Shown here: piece after piece, positions 39,525 to 48,312 of the stretch | Layout of the letters: the number at the start of each line of letters is the position of its first letter | Position numbering within the stretch: position 1 is the first letter of the stretch | Assembly (NCBI RefSeq): GCF_020521235.1 | Contig: NZ_BLAY01000066.1 | Coordinates: 1-48,502, forward strand | Source: Microseira wollei NIES-4236 | GTDB lineage: Bacteria; Cyanobacteriota; Cyanobacteriia; Cyanobacteriales; Aerosakkonemataceae | Length of the DNA: 48,502 nt | Reading direction: 5' to 3' | The notes under the pieces: model-generated | Seen by the model: only the letters and a program-made list of their open reading frames with translations | Told to the model about the DNA's origin: nothing | Databases searched by the model: none | Translations under genes and position numbers: made by a program

Positions 39525-40220
39525 GGAGTTGCAGGAGCGAACGGGAATCTATTTCTACGCTAACCTCTCGCTTACACCAGTTACCAGCGACCCAGTGTGT
39601 CGAGGCGGATTTGGTATGAATCGGCTTCTTGAGTGACATTACGTAAGTAAACAAGTAACTTTCAGTACTATTACTATGGTTGGATATGGTGATGTGGCTG
39701 GCGATCTCGCTCTCAATTCCCATGACAATCAGAGCGATAACCGTTCCGTAATTTTACATAAATGCCACGTGTTTACACTGAAAAAAGGTCGATCGAACTG
39801 AGGCGATACGGATTGGGAAAAACGGCTTAAATCCTTGCTGTATAAGAGTTTATGCATATTAACTAGAAAATATAACGGCTGTGGGTGGCTCAGATTTACC
39901 AGCTTGTTTACTCTAACTTTACATTGGCAAAGCGTACTGTAGAGTTTTAATCAAGATCCAAGCGAGTGGCTTGCAATACTGAGAGAAAAAAAGTAAATTT
40001 ACTACATAAACGAATTTTGACGCGAGCGCAACGAAACCCAGAGCTGCCTAGAAACACAAGTCTTAGCGACTTGTATGGTATGCGATCGCACCCGATCAAA
40101 CCTTTTAAACTACGGCGATGCACCTTGCATCCCGTCTACTGCACAACATGACCTCTTGCAGAAGGACTCTGCAACAAATCTTTGCTGTCAACGTTCGCCC
40201 AATTGGGAGAGAGAAATTCC
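39525..40220. other. intergenic stretch without supported gene
   Basis: About 700 bases between two divergent genes. Short open frames here have no recognisable signature. It presumably holds both promoters; GCGATCGC lies at 40082. No strong hairpin was seen. Confidence 0.5.
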
Positions 40221-40913
40221 ATGTTTGCGATCAAAAAGTTCGCTCTTGCTGCTGCTGGAACCGCAATGGTAGCTTTTGGTTCAATCGGAGAGGCTCAAGC
40301 CATTTCCTTCAGCGAACCGCCTGATGCGGGTCAAACCCTTGGCACTGCTCGCGTTCTCACAGGTACACCCGGCACCTCCATCACCAGCATTTCTGGTCGC
40401 TTGGGTGGAGCAGCTGACTTGTTCCAGTTTTACTCCCCTGGAGGCTTGTTTTCAGCTACAACGGTTGATCAGCCTGGAACGCTTGGCGATACGCAACTGT
40501 TTCTGTTTAACTCGGCTGGTTTTGGCTTGCTGGCAAACGACGATGCTTCTGGAACAAGGCGTTCTACGATCTCAACCACACTCTCAGCAGGCTTATACTT
40601 CTTAGGGATTTCCAGCTACGACTATGACCCAGTAAGCCGCGGTCTTGGTTTCCGTTTAAGAGAGATTTTCCCAGATCCGCCCTACGCTGAACTCAACGCG
40701 CCAACGGGTCCTGGTGGCTCTCGACCGCTGGAAACTTGGAGGGGAGAGATTTACGGCAGCGGAACTTACAGAATTGCTCTGAGTGGCGCCCAAGTCGTTG
40801 GCGTTCCCGAACCTGCTTCTGTGATGGGTTTGTTGGCTTTTGGTGCTTTGGGTGCTGCTTCTTTCCGCAAGCGCCAACAGTCAAAACAGGCTGTAATACC
40901 CGTCGAAAGCTAA
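40221..40913 (+). CDS. PEP-CTERM sorted exoprotein
   Basis: A 230-residue secreted protein. Residues 1-30 are a Sec signal (MFAIKKFALAAAGTAMVAFG, cleavage near AQA-ISFSE). The middle (GRLGGAADLFQFYSPGGLFS, TQLFLFNSAGFGLLANDDAS) looks like a bacterial pre-peptidase C-terminal-type beta domain. The end is a PEP-CTERM anchor: VVGVPEPASVMGLLAFGALG followed by a basic FRKRQQSK tail. Such proteins are cut and sorted by exosortase and often belong to the extracellular matrix. The ATG at 40221 follows a GAGAGA-type site. Confidence 0.9.
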   Translation: MFAIKKFALAAAGTAMVAFGSIGEAQAISFSEPPDAGQTLGTARVLTGTPGTSITSISGRLGGAADLFQFYSPGGLFSATTVDQPGTLGDTQLFLFNSAGFGLLANDDASGTRRSTISTTLSAGLYFLGISSYDYDPVSRGLGFRLREIFPDPPYAELNAPTGPGGSRPLETWRGEIYGSGTYRIALSGAQVVGVPEPASVMGLLAFGALGAASFRKRQQSKQAVIPVES

Positions 40914-40915
40914 AT

Positions 40916-41183
40916 AACGTAAGTTGCTAGTTATAAACTTTGGCGTTGCTAATGGCTAATTGCTAATTGCTAATATAGGATTTTTACCAATCTCGCCATT
41001 AGCCATTAGCCATTAGCCGCTCATCGAGAGATAACTAGCAACTTGAGTTAAATAACGTAAGTTGCTAGTTATAAACAAGGGCATTGCTAATTGCTAATTG
41101 CCAGCTTGCTAATATAGGATTTTTACCAATCTCGCCATTAGCCATTAGCCGCTCCCAGAGAGATAACTAGCAACTTGAGTTAG
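40916..41183. mobile_element. two tandem AAGTTGCTAGTTAT-type miniature elements
   Basis: Copies of about 130-138 bp start at 40916 and 41054 with AACGTAAGTTGCTAGTTATA and end with AACTAGCAACTTGAGTTA. Both carry TAATATAGGATTTTTACCAA and heptamer runs (TAATTGC, TTAGCCA) that differ in number. The third copy is at 11285. Confidence 0.85.
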
Positions 41184-41284
41184 TTAGATCGCTTTTGGAC
41201 TGGTAATAGGTAATGGGTAATGGGTAATCGGTAATTGTGCAGACGGCAAAAGCATTTTAATCCAATTACCAATTACAGTGGGTT

Positions 41285-41375
41285 TCAATTGGGTGCAACA
41301 CAACATTGTAGTAGGGAACATCCTACAACCTTTGAGCTGGCGACAAAACTTACTGATGTTCCCTACCCCCCATTG
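41285..41375. repeat. GGGTGCAACACAACATTGTAG-type repeat
   Basis: GGGTGCAACACAACATTGTA and the pair TAGGGAACATC / GATGTTCCCTA form an inverted repeat. The leading GGGTGCAACACA recurs at 24691 and 48397. Confidence 0.6.
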
Positions 41376-41380
41376 CTCTC

Positions 41381-41483
41381 AGGACTTACGCAAGGGCGTT
41401 GCCAGAAACCCGGTTTCAGAGTCGATCTCTCGAAACCAAACCAACGATTTTTCGGATCACCAAAGTTTCTTTGCGTAAGTCCT
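41381..41483. mobile_element. AGGACTTACGCAA-type miniature element, 103 bp
   Basis: AGGACTTACGCAA at the left and TTGCGTAAGTCCT at the right are perfect 13-bp terminal arms around AGAAACCCGGTTTC. A shortened relative without the right end is at 41702-41747. Confidence 0.8.
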
Positions 41484-41584
41484 GGATCTGACTGAAAATG
41501 TCTGTGAAACGCTTTGATTGTTTGTAAAACCCACACCGTAACGCATCAAAAGAAAAAACTGAGATCTTGCACCAGTCTCTAAGG

Positions 41585-41652
41585 GAGGCAGAGCCTCTAG
41601 ATTATCGTTCCCAGGCAAGAGCCTGGGAACGAGATCAGAGAGGCTCTGCCTC
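41585..41652. repeat. nested GAGGCAGAGCCTCT / GTTCCCAGGC palindrome
   Basis: Outer arms GAGGCAGAGCCTCT (41585-41598) and AGAGGCTCTGCCTC (41639-41652) enclose the hairpin GTTCCCAGGC-AAGA-GCCTGGGAAC. Confidence 0.75.
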
Positions 41653-41746
41653 TAAGCTAACTGCTGATTTAATCATTCGTCTAGGTTTTCCTGAAATTTA
41701 TAGGACTTACGCCAGGGCGTTGCCATCACCTTAGTTTCTTTGCGTA

Positions 41747-43657
41747 TTATTCTTTTTTACCCAATAACCAATAAGTCAACATTTCTCCGCGACCTTTAAT
41801 AAAAACATTTCCTCGCGGCTGCAATATATATTTATCTTTCAATAGTTCGTAGGTGGCGGCGGTGAGTTGAATTTTTCCTGCCATGCCTTCTGATTCCATG
41901 CGGCTGGCAATATTAACTGTATCGCCCCATAAATCGTAGCTAAATTTTTTCTTACCAATCACACCGGCTACTACATCGCCGGTATTGATACCGATGCGAA
42001 GTTGAAAGGGTTTTTTTACATCTTTTTGAAAGTTGACAATAGCTTGCTGCATTGCTAATGCCATATCGGCGACGGCTTCGGCATGATTGGTGCGGGGGGT
42101 GGGTAAGCCTCCCACTGCCATATAGGCATCCCCAATTGTTTTGATTTTCTCTAAATTATATTGCTCGACTAGGCGATCGAAGGCGGAGAAAATTTCGTCC
42201 AGTAAATTAACCAGTTGGGTGGGTGTAATTTTGGCAGCAAGTGAAGTGAAATCAACTAAATCGGCAAATAAAACCGTCACCGCGTCGAAGCGATCTGCGA
42301 TCGCTGTTTCATTCCGTTTCAACCGTTCGGCTATGGGTTGGGGTAAAATGTTGAGCAGCAACCGTTCTGCTTTCAGGCGTTCGCGCCGCAGTTCTTCTTC
42401 AGCTTGCTTGCGCGCGGTAATATCTTTGACAGTACCTTCGTAGAATAGCAAATTGCCATTCCCGTCTTTGACTGCACGCACGTCTTCGGATATCCAAATA
42501 ATGCTGCCATCTTGGCGGTAAATTTGGGATTCAAAATCCGATACGGTGTCGTATTGCTCGACAAAGGCGGCGAATTCATATCGGCGTCCGGGGTGGACGT
42601 ATACTTGTTGATTGATGTCTACGATCGCAGCTATCATTTCTTCCGGAGAAGCGTAACCATAAATTCTCGCCAAGGCTTGGTTTACTCTTAAAAAACGTCC
42701 GTCCGGCGTACTTTGAAAAATGCCGTCAACCGAATTTTCAAACATGCTGCGGTATCGCTCTTCTAATTGCTTGCGTTCAACCAGTGCTTGTTGCAGGCGC
42801 ATGTTTTGTTCTGCGAGTCTTTTTTGCAAGTTTCTCAGTTGCAATTGTTGCTCGACTCGTACTAATACTTCCTCTACATGAAACGGTTTGGTAATGTAGT
42901 CTGCACCCCCAATACCAAAAGCTTTAACTTTGTCTATAACCCGATCGACTGCACTGATGAATATGACTGGAATGTCGCGAGTTACGGCATTTACTTTCAG
43001 GTGCGTGCAGACTTGATAGCCATCCATTTCTGGCATCAAAATATCGAGTAAAATCAAATCAGGAACAAAATATTTAATACTTTCTATAGCGATTTTACCG
43101 CTAATTGCGCTGCGAACTTTGTACCCTTGCTGAATCAGCGTTGCCGATAGCAAGCGCAGATTATCGGGGGTATCGTCAATAATTAAGATATTGACTCTTC
43201 CATCATTTTTTAGCTTAAATCCTAATCGCTCAAAAATTTGCCGCTCTATTTTATTTCGCTGTAAAATCGCCTTCGCTCCTTGATAACTCAAATTTTGATG
43301 GGATAACACCAACTGTTCTAATTCAAGGGTGGCGGCATTAATTTGCTGGTTTCTTAAATACAAACTTTCTAAAACTGCATCTAAATCGCTCACCCTATCG
43401 GCGACGTCAGCGCTTATAACAATTAATCTATCTAAATTGAGCAGGAGTAATTTTTGCAGGTAGTAGGCGATCGCCGGAGAAAGTAAAAGCCGATTTTCTG
43501 GGTGTAAATTCGCCACATCTAATCCCATTTGAGCAAAATTTAATCCAAGTTCCCGCGTGGGAGAAAGAATGCCGTCAAAAATTAAGGTTGATAGTTTTGG
43601 TAGTTGGGGGCGATATGCCGACCGCACGCAATCGCGTTCGCTACTCACCATTTTCAT
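41747..43657 (-). CDS. response regulator-PAS-adenylate cyclase
   Basis: A 636-residue cytosolic signalling protein. A helical N-terminal part (1-155) is followed by a receiver domain (VNILIIDDTPDNLRLLSATL, LLDILMPEMDGYQVC with the phospho-Asp), a coiled coil, a PAS domain (YRSMFENSVDGIFQSTPDGR) with PAC (FYEGTVKDITARKQAEEELR), and a class III cyclase (VTVLFADLVDFTSLAAKITP, KIKTIGDAYMAVGG, YDLWGDTVNIASRMESE). The metal-binding aspartates are present, and the Lys and Asp at the base-recognition sites favour ATP. It overlaps the upstream hybrid kinase gene by 17 bases, so that kinase is its likely phosphodonor. Residues about 8-16 come from a small dispersed repeat. Confidence 0.95.
   Translation of the reverse strand: MKMVSSERDCVRSAYRPQLPKLSTLIFDGILSPTRELGLNFAQMGLDVANLHPENRLLLSPAIAYYLQKLLLLNLDRLIVISADVADRVSDLDAVLESLYLRNQQINAATLELEQLVLSHQNLSYQGAKAILQRNKIERQIFERLGFKLKNDGRVNILIIDDTPDNLRLLSATLIQQGYKVRSAISGKIAIESIKYFVPDLILLDILMPEMDGYQVCTHLKVNAVTRDIPVIFISAVDRVIDKVKAFGIGGADYITKPFHVEEVLVRVEQQLQLRNLQKRLAEQNMRLQQALVERKQLEERYRSMFENSVDGIFQSTPDGRFLRVNQALARIYGYASPEEMIAAIVDINQQVYVHPGRRYEFAAFVEQYDTVSDFESQIYRQDGSIIWISEDVRAVKDGNGNLLFYEGTVKDITARKQAEEELRRERLKAERLLLNILPQPIAERLKRNETAIADRFDAVTVLFADLVDFTSLAAKITPTQLVNLLDEIFSAFDRLVEQYNLEKIKTIGDAYMAVGGLPTPRTNHAEAVADMALAMQQAIVNFQKDVKKPFQLRIGINTGDVVAGVIGKKKFSYDLWGDTVNIASRMESEGMAGKIQLTAATYELLKDKYILQPRGNVFIKGRGEMLTYWLLGKKE
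43610..43635. repeat. GATATGCCGACCGCACGC small repeat in the cyclase N-terminus
   Basis: GCGATATGCCGACCGCACGC AATCGCG lies between codons 7 and 16 of the cyclase gene and encodes RDCVRSAY. The frame stays open, so the net insertion is a multiple of three. Confidence 0.75.
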
Positions 43658-46430
43658 CGGGTTTAATTAAATTCATCACAAGATCAAACCGAAAGTTAAT
43701 TAACAAATTTTTTATCATCTCGTACAAGTCGGGGTAGTCTTTTGCAATTTGATCGAGCAGTTCCATGCATCCTTCCTCGTTGAGCAGCAAGGCTGCATCG
43801 TATAGCTCGGTTTTCCATTGGGTGGGCATCGCTGACAGAGAAGCTGCGAGATTTTCTCTTGCAGTTTGTTCTACTATACCAGCAGATTTATTCCCATTTT
43901 CCTCAGAGCGAGCAAGCTTTGGACTCAATGGGTTTTGTGAGTAGACATATTGTACCCCAAGATGTTCGGCTATCTTGGCGAACAGTTCTGACTCCCGGAA
44001 AGGTTTCTGCACGCAGTCATTGCAACCAGCTGCCAAAATCGCCGGTTTATTATCAAACACACTCGCGGTTAAAGCGACAATCTCTGTCTTTTGTCCGGCG
44101 GCAGTGGCTTTAATTTGCCGAGTTGCTTCGTAACCATCCATCACTGGCATCCGCATGTCCATCAAAATTAAATCGGGATGCCAGCTTTCCCACATGACGA
44201 TGGCTACTTGACCGTTTTCGGCTGCGCGCACCTCAAAGCCCACCAATGAAAGTAACTGTACTAAAAATAAACGATTTTCCGCCACATCCTCAACTACAAG
44301 AATGCGATACTTGGGTTGATTCGGAGCCAAACCGATTACTTTTAATGCGTCGATTGGATCGGCTTGTTCGGCAAATTCTCTGATGCTGACGGGAAGAACT
44401 AATTGAAAGATGCTACCCTGACCTACAGTACTTTTAACGGTCATTTCACCCCCCATTAATTGCGCGAGTTGATAACTAATTGCCAATCCGAGTCCAGTGC
44501 CTTGCTGAGATTTCACACCGGCTTCGGTTTGCACAAATGTGGCAAATAATTTTTCGATTTCCTTTGGGGCAATACCGGGTCCAGTGTCTTCAACTTCAAA
44601 GAATAATTGGGAATTTGTAAAACGAAAAGGAATTGGTAATTGGGAATTGTGATTTTCTTTTCCCTTACCGATTTTGGCGCGGAGCGTTACGCTACCTTTT
44701 TCGGTAAACTTAACGGCATTGCCCAGTAAGTTAATTAAAATTTGACTTAGTTTTCCCTCGTCTGTTTCTACGTATCGGGGCAAGTCACTAGCCAAATCGC
44801 AAATCAGTTGCAATCCTTTTGATGTGGCTCTGAGTTGAAACATTTCTTGCCAGGTTTGCAGCAAGTTGTACAGGTCAACTTGGCTGAGATTGACTGCGGC
44901 TTTGCCTGCTTCAATTTTGGAGATTTCCAGAATATCGTTGATTAAGTTGAGCAAATGGTTGCCGCTGCGGTTGATGATGCCTATTTGCTCTCTGTACTGC
45001 GGTTGTAGTTCTAGCTCTCGACTCAATAATTGACTAAATCCCAGAATGGCATTCAGGGGGGTTCGTAGTTCGTGGCTCATGTTTGCTAGAAAAGCACTTT
45101 TGGCGCGGTTGGCTGCTTCGGCTGCTTGTTTTGCTTTCTCCAGGGCGATATTTTTTTCTAGCAGTTCTTGGGTGCGCTGTTGCACTTTTTGTTCTAAGGT
45201 TTGGGCGTAGTTTTCTAACTCTTGGTGGGATAATTGTAGCTGTTTCCATAGTAGGTAGCCGCGACTTGCCAGTCCGGCGCCGATCAGTGCTAAAAAGGGC
45301 GAGGCGGCGACGATCCACCAACCAGCTAAAAATAATAGGTAGGCGCTGCCAAACAAACTACCGATGGCGGCGGGGATGGTAATAATTGCCCAGCGTGGGG
45401 TGCGCACGCTCCATCCCAACGCACCTCCCAAACTCGACCAAAAGCCTATCCACAGCCATTCCAGGGGTTCTCCAATGCCTCTGAGCAGTTGTCTGCCATC
45501 CAAGGCAGCACTGACGATCTGACTGGCAAGGTTGGCGTGGATTTCTACCCCAGACCAAGCCGTGGGAATATTGTTTGTGTAGGGGGTGTAGAAGCGATCG
45601 CCCAAACTTTCCGCTGTCGATCCGATCGCCACAATCCGTCCCCGCATCAAATTCGCCGGTATTCGATCCTCCAGTACGTCAGTGAGCGAAATTTTCGGAA
45701 ATCCCGTTTGCAATCTCTGAAAGTTAGATAGTATTTGATATCCGCCTACATCCACGCGCACGTAACCGCCAGCGTTTTTTTCCAGGGGCAAAAACTTCGC
45801 TTGACCTAGCTTGAGACTTCTGGTGTTGCCATTAGTTTGAAGTCCAATATTTTCTTCTTGTAAATAAGTTAATGCCAGCTTGGTTCCCAAGGTCAACATC
45901 GTTTTACCTCTGCTTTCGCGCAGCGATAATAGGTGACGGCGGACTTTGCCATCCGCATCTACTACTAAGTCGCTGGCGGCGACCAGAGAGCGATCTCGCA
46001 GCACCGGCGGCGGGTCAACCACTGGTCCGCTGGCATCGCCGACCACCTTTTTAACCCCAATTAAATTAGGCGTAGAACCAAAGATTTTGAGTAATTCGGA
46101 GTGTCCGGGTTCTACCGGCAGATTGCGATACAAGTCTAACCCAATCGCTCGAGGTTGCTGCTGTTTCACTTTTTCCAACACTTTTGCTAAAGTCTCATCA
46201 GACATAGGCCAGCGTCCCAAGCGCGAAATATCTGATTCGTCAATCGTGACGATGACGACGCGGGGTTCTCCAGATTCTAACGGACGCAGGCGAAACCATC
46301 GATCTAAAATCGCCCATTCAAGCAACTGCAACGCTCCAGACCATTGCAGTGCCAACACTGCTCCCGTTACCCCAATAACTGTAATCCCGATGCCTCGCCG
46401 TTGCAAAATTTGCCTAAACAGCCTTTTCAT
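43641..46430 (-). CDS. CHASE2-domain hybrid histidine kinase
   Basis: A 929-residue membrane sensor. An N-terminal helix is followed by an extracytoplasmic CHASE2 domain (VVIVTIDESDISRLGRWPMS, IGLDLYRNLPVEPG), then three helices (about 310-385). A coiled coil leads to HisKA (AFLANMSHELRTPLNAILGF, His near 452), HATPase (ILINLLGNAVKFTEKGSVTL, DTGPGIAPKEIEKLFATF, GTGLGLAISYQLAQLMGGEM), a receiver (YRILVVEDVAENRLFLVQLL, LILMDMRMPVMDGYE) and a helical C-terminus. The ligand is unknown. It is the first gene of a two-gene operon with the response-regulator cyclase and should route a signal into cAMP. Confidence 0.95.
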   Translation of the reverse strand: MKRLFRQILQRRGIGITVIGVTGAVLALQWSGALQLLEWAILDRWFRLRPLESGEPRVVIVTIDESDISRLGRWPMSDETLAKVLEKVKQQQPRAIGLDLYRNLPVEPGHSELLKIFGSTPNLIGVKKVVGDASGPVVDPPPVLRDRSLVAASDLVVDADGKVRRHLLSLRESRGKTMLTLGTKLALTYLQEENIGLQTNGNTRSLKLGQAKFLPLEKNAGGYVRVDVGGYQILSNFQRLQTGFPKISLTDVLEDRIPANLMRGRIVAIGSTAESLGDRFYTPYTNNIPTAWSGVEIHANLASQIVSAALDGRQLLRGIGEPLEWLWIGFWSSLGGALGWSVRTPRWAIITIPAAIGSLFGSAYLLFLAGWWIVAASPFLALIGAGLASRGYLLWKQLQLSHQELENYAQTLEQKVQQRTQELLEKNIALEKAKQAAEAANRAKSAFLANMSHELRTPLNAILGFSQLLSRELELQPQYREQIGIINRSGNHLLNLINDILEISKIEAGKAAVNLSQVDLYNLLQTWQEMFQLRATSKGLQLICDLASDLPRYVETDEGKLSQILINLLGNAVKFTEKGSVTLRAKIGKGKENHNSQLPIPFRFTNSQLFFEVEDTGPGIAPKEIEKLFATFVQTEAGVKSQQGTGLGLAISYQLAQLMGGEMTVKSTVGQGSIFQLVLPVSIREFAEQADPIDALKVIGLAPNQPKYRILVVEDVAENRLFLVQLLSLVGFEVRAAENGQVAIVMWESWHPDLILMDMRMPVMDGYEATRQIKATAAGQKTEIVALTASVFDNKPAILAAGCNDCVQKPFRESELFAKIAEHLGVQYVYSQNPLSPKLARSEENGNKSAGIVEQTARENLAASLSAMPTQWKTELYDAALLLNEEGCMELLDQIAKDYPDLYEMIKNLLINFRFDLVMNLIKPDENGE

Positions 46431-46454
46431 CTTCCCTTTTTATCTCTAGGTTAA

Positions 46455-46478
46455 AACCAGACCCCTTGAGGTCTGGTT
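46455..46478. terminator. AACCAGACC hairpin upstream of the kinase gene
   Basis: AACCAGACC (46455-46463) pairs with GGTCTGGTT (46470-46478). It is 25 bases before the kinase ATG on the minus strand, so it lies in the leader; it could attenuate or simply be a repeat. Confidence 0.4.
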
Positions 46479-46769
46479 CAATATTATTTAGCCGTCAGCA
46501 GCTTAAATAGCCATCTCGCAGCTGGCGCTGCCTTCTTGTATTTGTTCAATGAAAAATTAAGCAAATCTAGCCAAATATGCTATAATATTAACACATTTTT
46601 TTAATTAAAATCAGATTATTAGAGCCACAGCTGATTAAAAAAACTCTTTCATTTTGGATAAAAATAGATTTTTGGCGCTCTAGGGGCAAAAAATCTTTAC
46701 AACCGATATAATTCCGAGAGCGGACTCGCTCTGATTAGGAGCCACAAGCAAATGGAAAATTTTCCCATT

Positions 46770-47192
46770 ATGAATAAAATCTTGGTCATAAAGAGTTTCA
46801 AAAATTGGCGATTTTGGGTTATAATACCATGCTTTTTAGCTCTAATTCTAGGGAATCCGATTCCCACTTTAGCTTCTATTCACGGTTATCCCGAATCGCC
46901 GACTCAAACCATGTATCGCTCTGTTCAAAGCTTTCGGGATGCTTCCCATAAAGCTTGGCAAGTCGTCGTGTATAAGCGCGTTAAGTCGGGGATGGTGGAT
47001 TCGATCCATCTGCGCTTGGTTGGCTTTCCCGGAATGGTCGAGTTATCGCACCCAAAAAACTTACAAATTACGGCAGGAACTGGGGAAGTTTGGCAAGCTA
47101 AAGATGCATTCGATGAATTATCTTTACCCGCTAATGTTGGCGAGTATGCTAATTGCTGGTTAATTGCTAATTGCGATCGGGTCGTAATGTAG
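46770..47192 (+). pseudogene. DUF3122 family protein, truncated by heptamer repeats
   Basis: MNKILVIKSFKNWRFWVIIP starts a secretion signal (residues 1 to about 36, ending TLASIH). The mature part matches DUF3122: MYRSVQSFRDASHKAWQVVV, YKRVKSGMVDSIHLRLVGFP, LQITAGTGEVWQAKDAFDEL, PANVGEY. Homologs continue for about 40 more residues. Here the frame runs into the heptamers GCTAATTGC / TTAATTGC, giving ANCWLIANCDRVVM and a stop, followed by more TTAGCCA heptamers to 47230. So the original end was replaced by repeat DNA. An ATG 18 bases upstream (46752) is also possible. Possibly still made, with a changed C-terminus. Confidence 0.75.
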
Positions 47193-47257
47193 CATTTTTC
47201 CTGAGACTAGCCATTAGCCATTAGCTATTAGCCATTTGAGTTGTTAGTCAGTTGTCA

Positions 47258-47551
47258 ATGATGCAATTTACTAAAGAAGAACTTACTTTTGCGATCGCAG
47301 CCTTAAGTGGTATCAAGTGCTGCGCTTCTACATTTATCACCCAGATCGAGGATGCGGTCACGAAGTGTGGCGTCAGCCGTATCGCTAACCAACCAGATTA
47401 CGGCTGCGATCCAGAAACCTTACTCGAAAAGCTCGAATCCTGTTCTTTTGAAGAAAAAGATCAGCTTTTCTCCAAAATAGAAGCAATCTGCAAAACACCC
47501 GGAGCTTCCCTCCCCAATGAAGCCGAATTGAAAGCCGCAGGACTCCTATAG
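47258..47551 (+). CDS. hypothetical protein
   Basis: A 97-residue protein: MMQFTKEELTFAIAALSGIK, CCASTFITQIEDAVTKCGVS, YGCDPETLLEKLESCSFEEK. Mostly helical, with five cysteines, no signal peptide and no recognised family. The start could be ATG 47258 or 47261; TTG at 47252 is less likely. A GGTTGGGTTT hairpin follows and may end its transcript. Confidence 0.65.
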   Translation: MMQFTKEELTFAIAALSGIKCCASTFITQIEDAVTKCGVSRIANQPDYGCDPETLLEKLESCSFEEKDQLFSKIEAICKTPGASLPNEAELKAAGLL

Positions 47552-47600
47552 AAAACCCAACCGTATTGAGGTAAACCCTACTTGATAGGTTGGGTTTACC
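47552..47600 (+). terminator. AAACCCAACC/GGTTGGGTTT hairpin
   Basis: AAAACCCAACC (47552-47562) is mirrored by GGTTGGGTTT (47588-47597) right after the stop of the hypothetical gene. It is the same repeat core as at 8587-8655. Confidence 0.55.
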
Positions 47601-47803
47601 CAATTGCTTTTTTATCTGTTCCCTTATACTTCCTAATCCCCTATTTCCTAACCCAAAAATTAGGGTGAATACGAATAACTCGGTAGGGTTCTCTTTACTG
47701 TCAGTCGAATTGAGTTATTGGCATTATAAAAAGGTAAGCAACTCCAGCGTAACACCGCAGCTAACCCAAAAATTCAGAGATTCAAATCGAGGCAATTGTT
47801 ACT

Positions 47804-48259
47804 ATGATGATTCGCTATTGGCATCCAGGCATTGAAATTGAAAACGTCCGTCGTCAACTCGATAAAATGTTCGATCAATTCGCTTTAAATGCTCAGAATA
47901 CTCCTTCTACCTGGCAGCCAGCTATTGAATTAATCGATGCGGGTGATAACCTGATTCTGAAAGCTCAACTGCCGGGTATTGAAGGTAAAGATGTTGAGAT
48001 TCAAGTAACCCAAAAAGCAGTTGCCATCGTTGGGGAATATCGCACCGAACAAAGAGAAGGCGCTAGACAGCTGCACTCAGAGTTTCGCTACGGCAAGTTC
48101 CAAGGAGTTCTGCAATTACCTTACCCGATTCAAAATGACCAAGTGAAAGTTGATTTCACCAATGGTATTTTGACCCTAACCTTGCCCAAAGTTGTCGAAG
48201 TTCGCAACAAAGTGGTCAAGATTAACTTAGGAGAAACTGCCCCTGAAGCAGCTAACTAA
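47804..48259 (+). CDS. hspA: small heat-shock protein, Hsp20/alpha-crystallin family
   Basis: A 151-residue cytosolic chaperone that holds unfolded proteins. The N-terminal arm (MMIRYWHPGIEIENVRRQLD KMFDQF) is followed by the alpha-crystallin domain: WQPAIELIDAGDNLILKAQL, PGIEGKDVEIQVTQKAVAIV, GEYRTEQREGAR, FRYGKFQGVLQLPYPI, and VKVDFTNGILTLTLPKV with the conserved A/G-x-L motif. The short C-terminal tail lacks a clear I-x-I/V (VVKINLG). Cyanobacterial homologs are heat-induced and associate with thylakoids. I see no CIRCE element upstream. Confidence 0.95.
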   Translation: MMIRYWHPGIEIENVRRQLDKMFDQFALNAQNTPSTWQPAIELIDAGDNLILKAQLPGIEGKDVEIQVTQKAVAIVGEYRTEQREGARQLHSEFRYGKFQGVLQLPYPIQNDQVKVDFTNGILTLTLPKVVEVRNKVVKINLGETAPEAAN

Positions 48260-48312
48260 ATTGTTTTCATCTCCCGCCATTGGTGGGGGATGAAACTTTA
48301 TTTCACAGGAAT

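Noticed and set aside
39493-39723. 76-codon open frame upstream of the NACHT gene
   Set aside because: It overlaps the first codons of that gene in another frame and shows no fold or good ribosome site.
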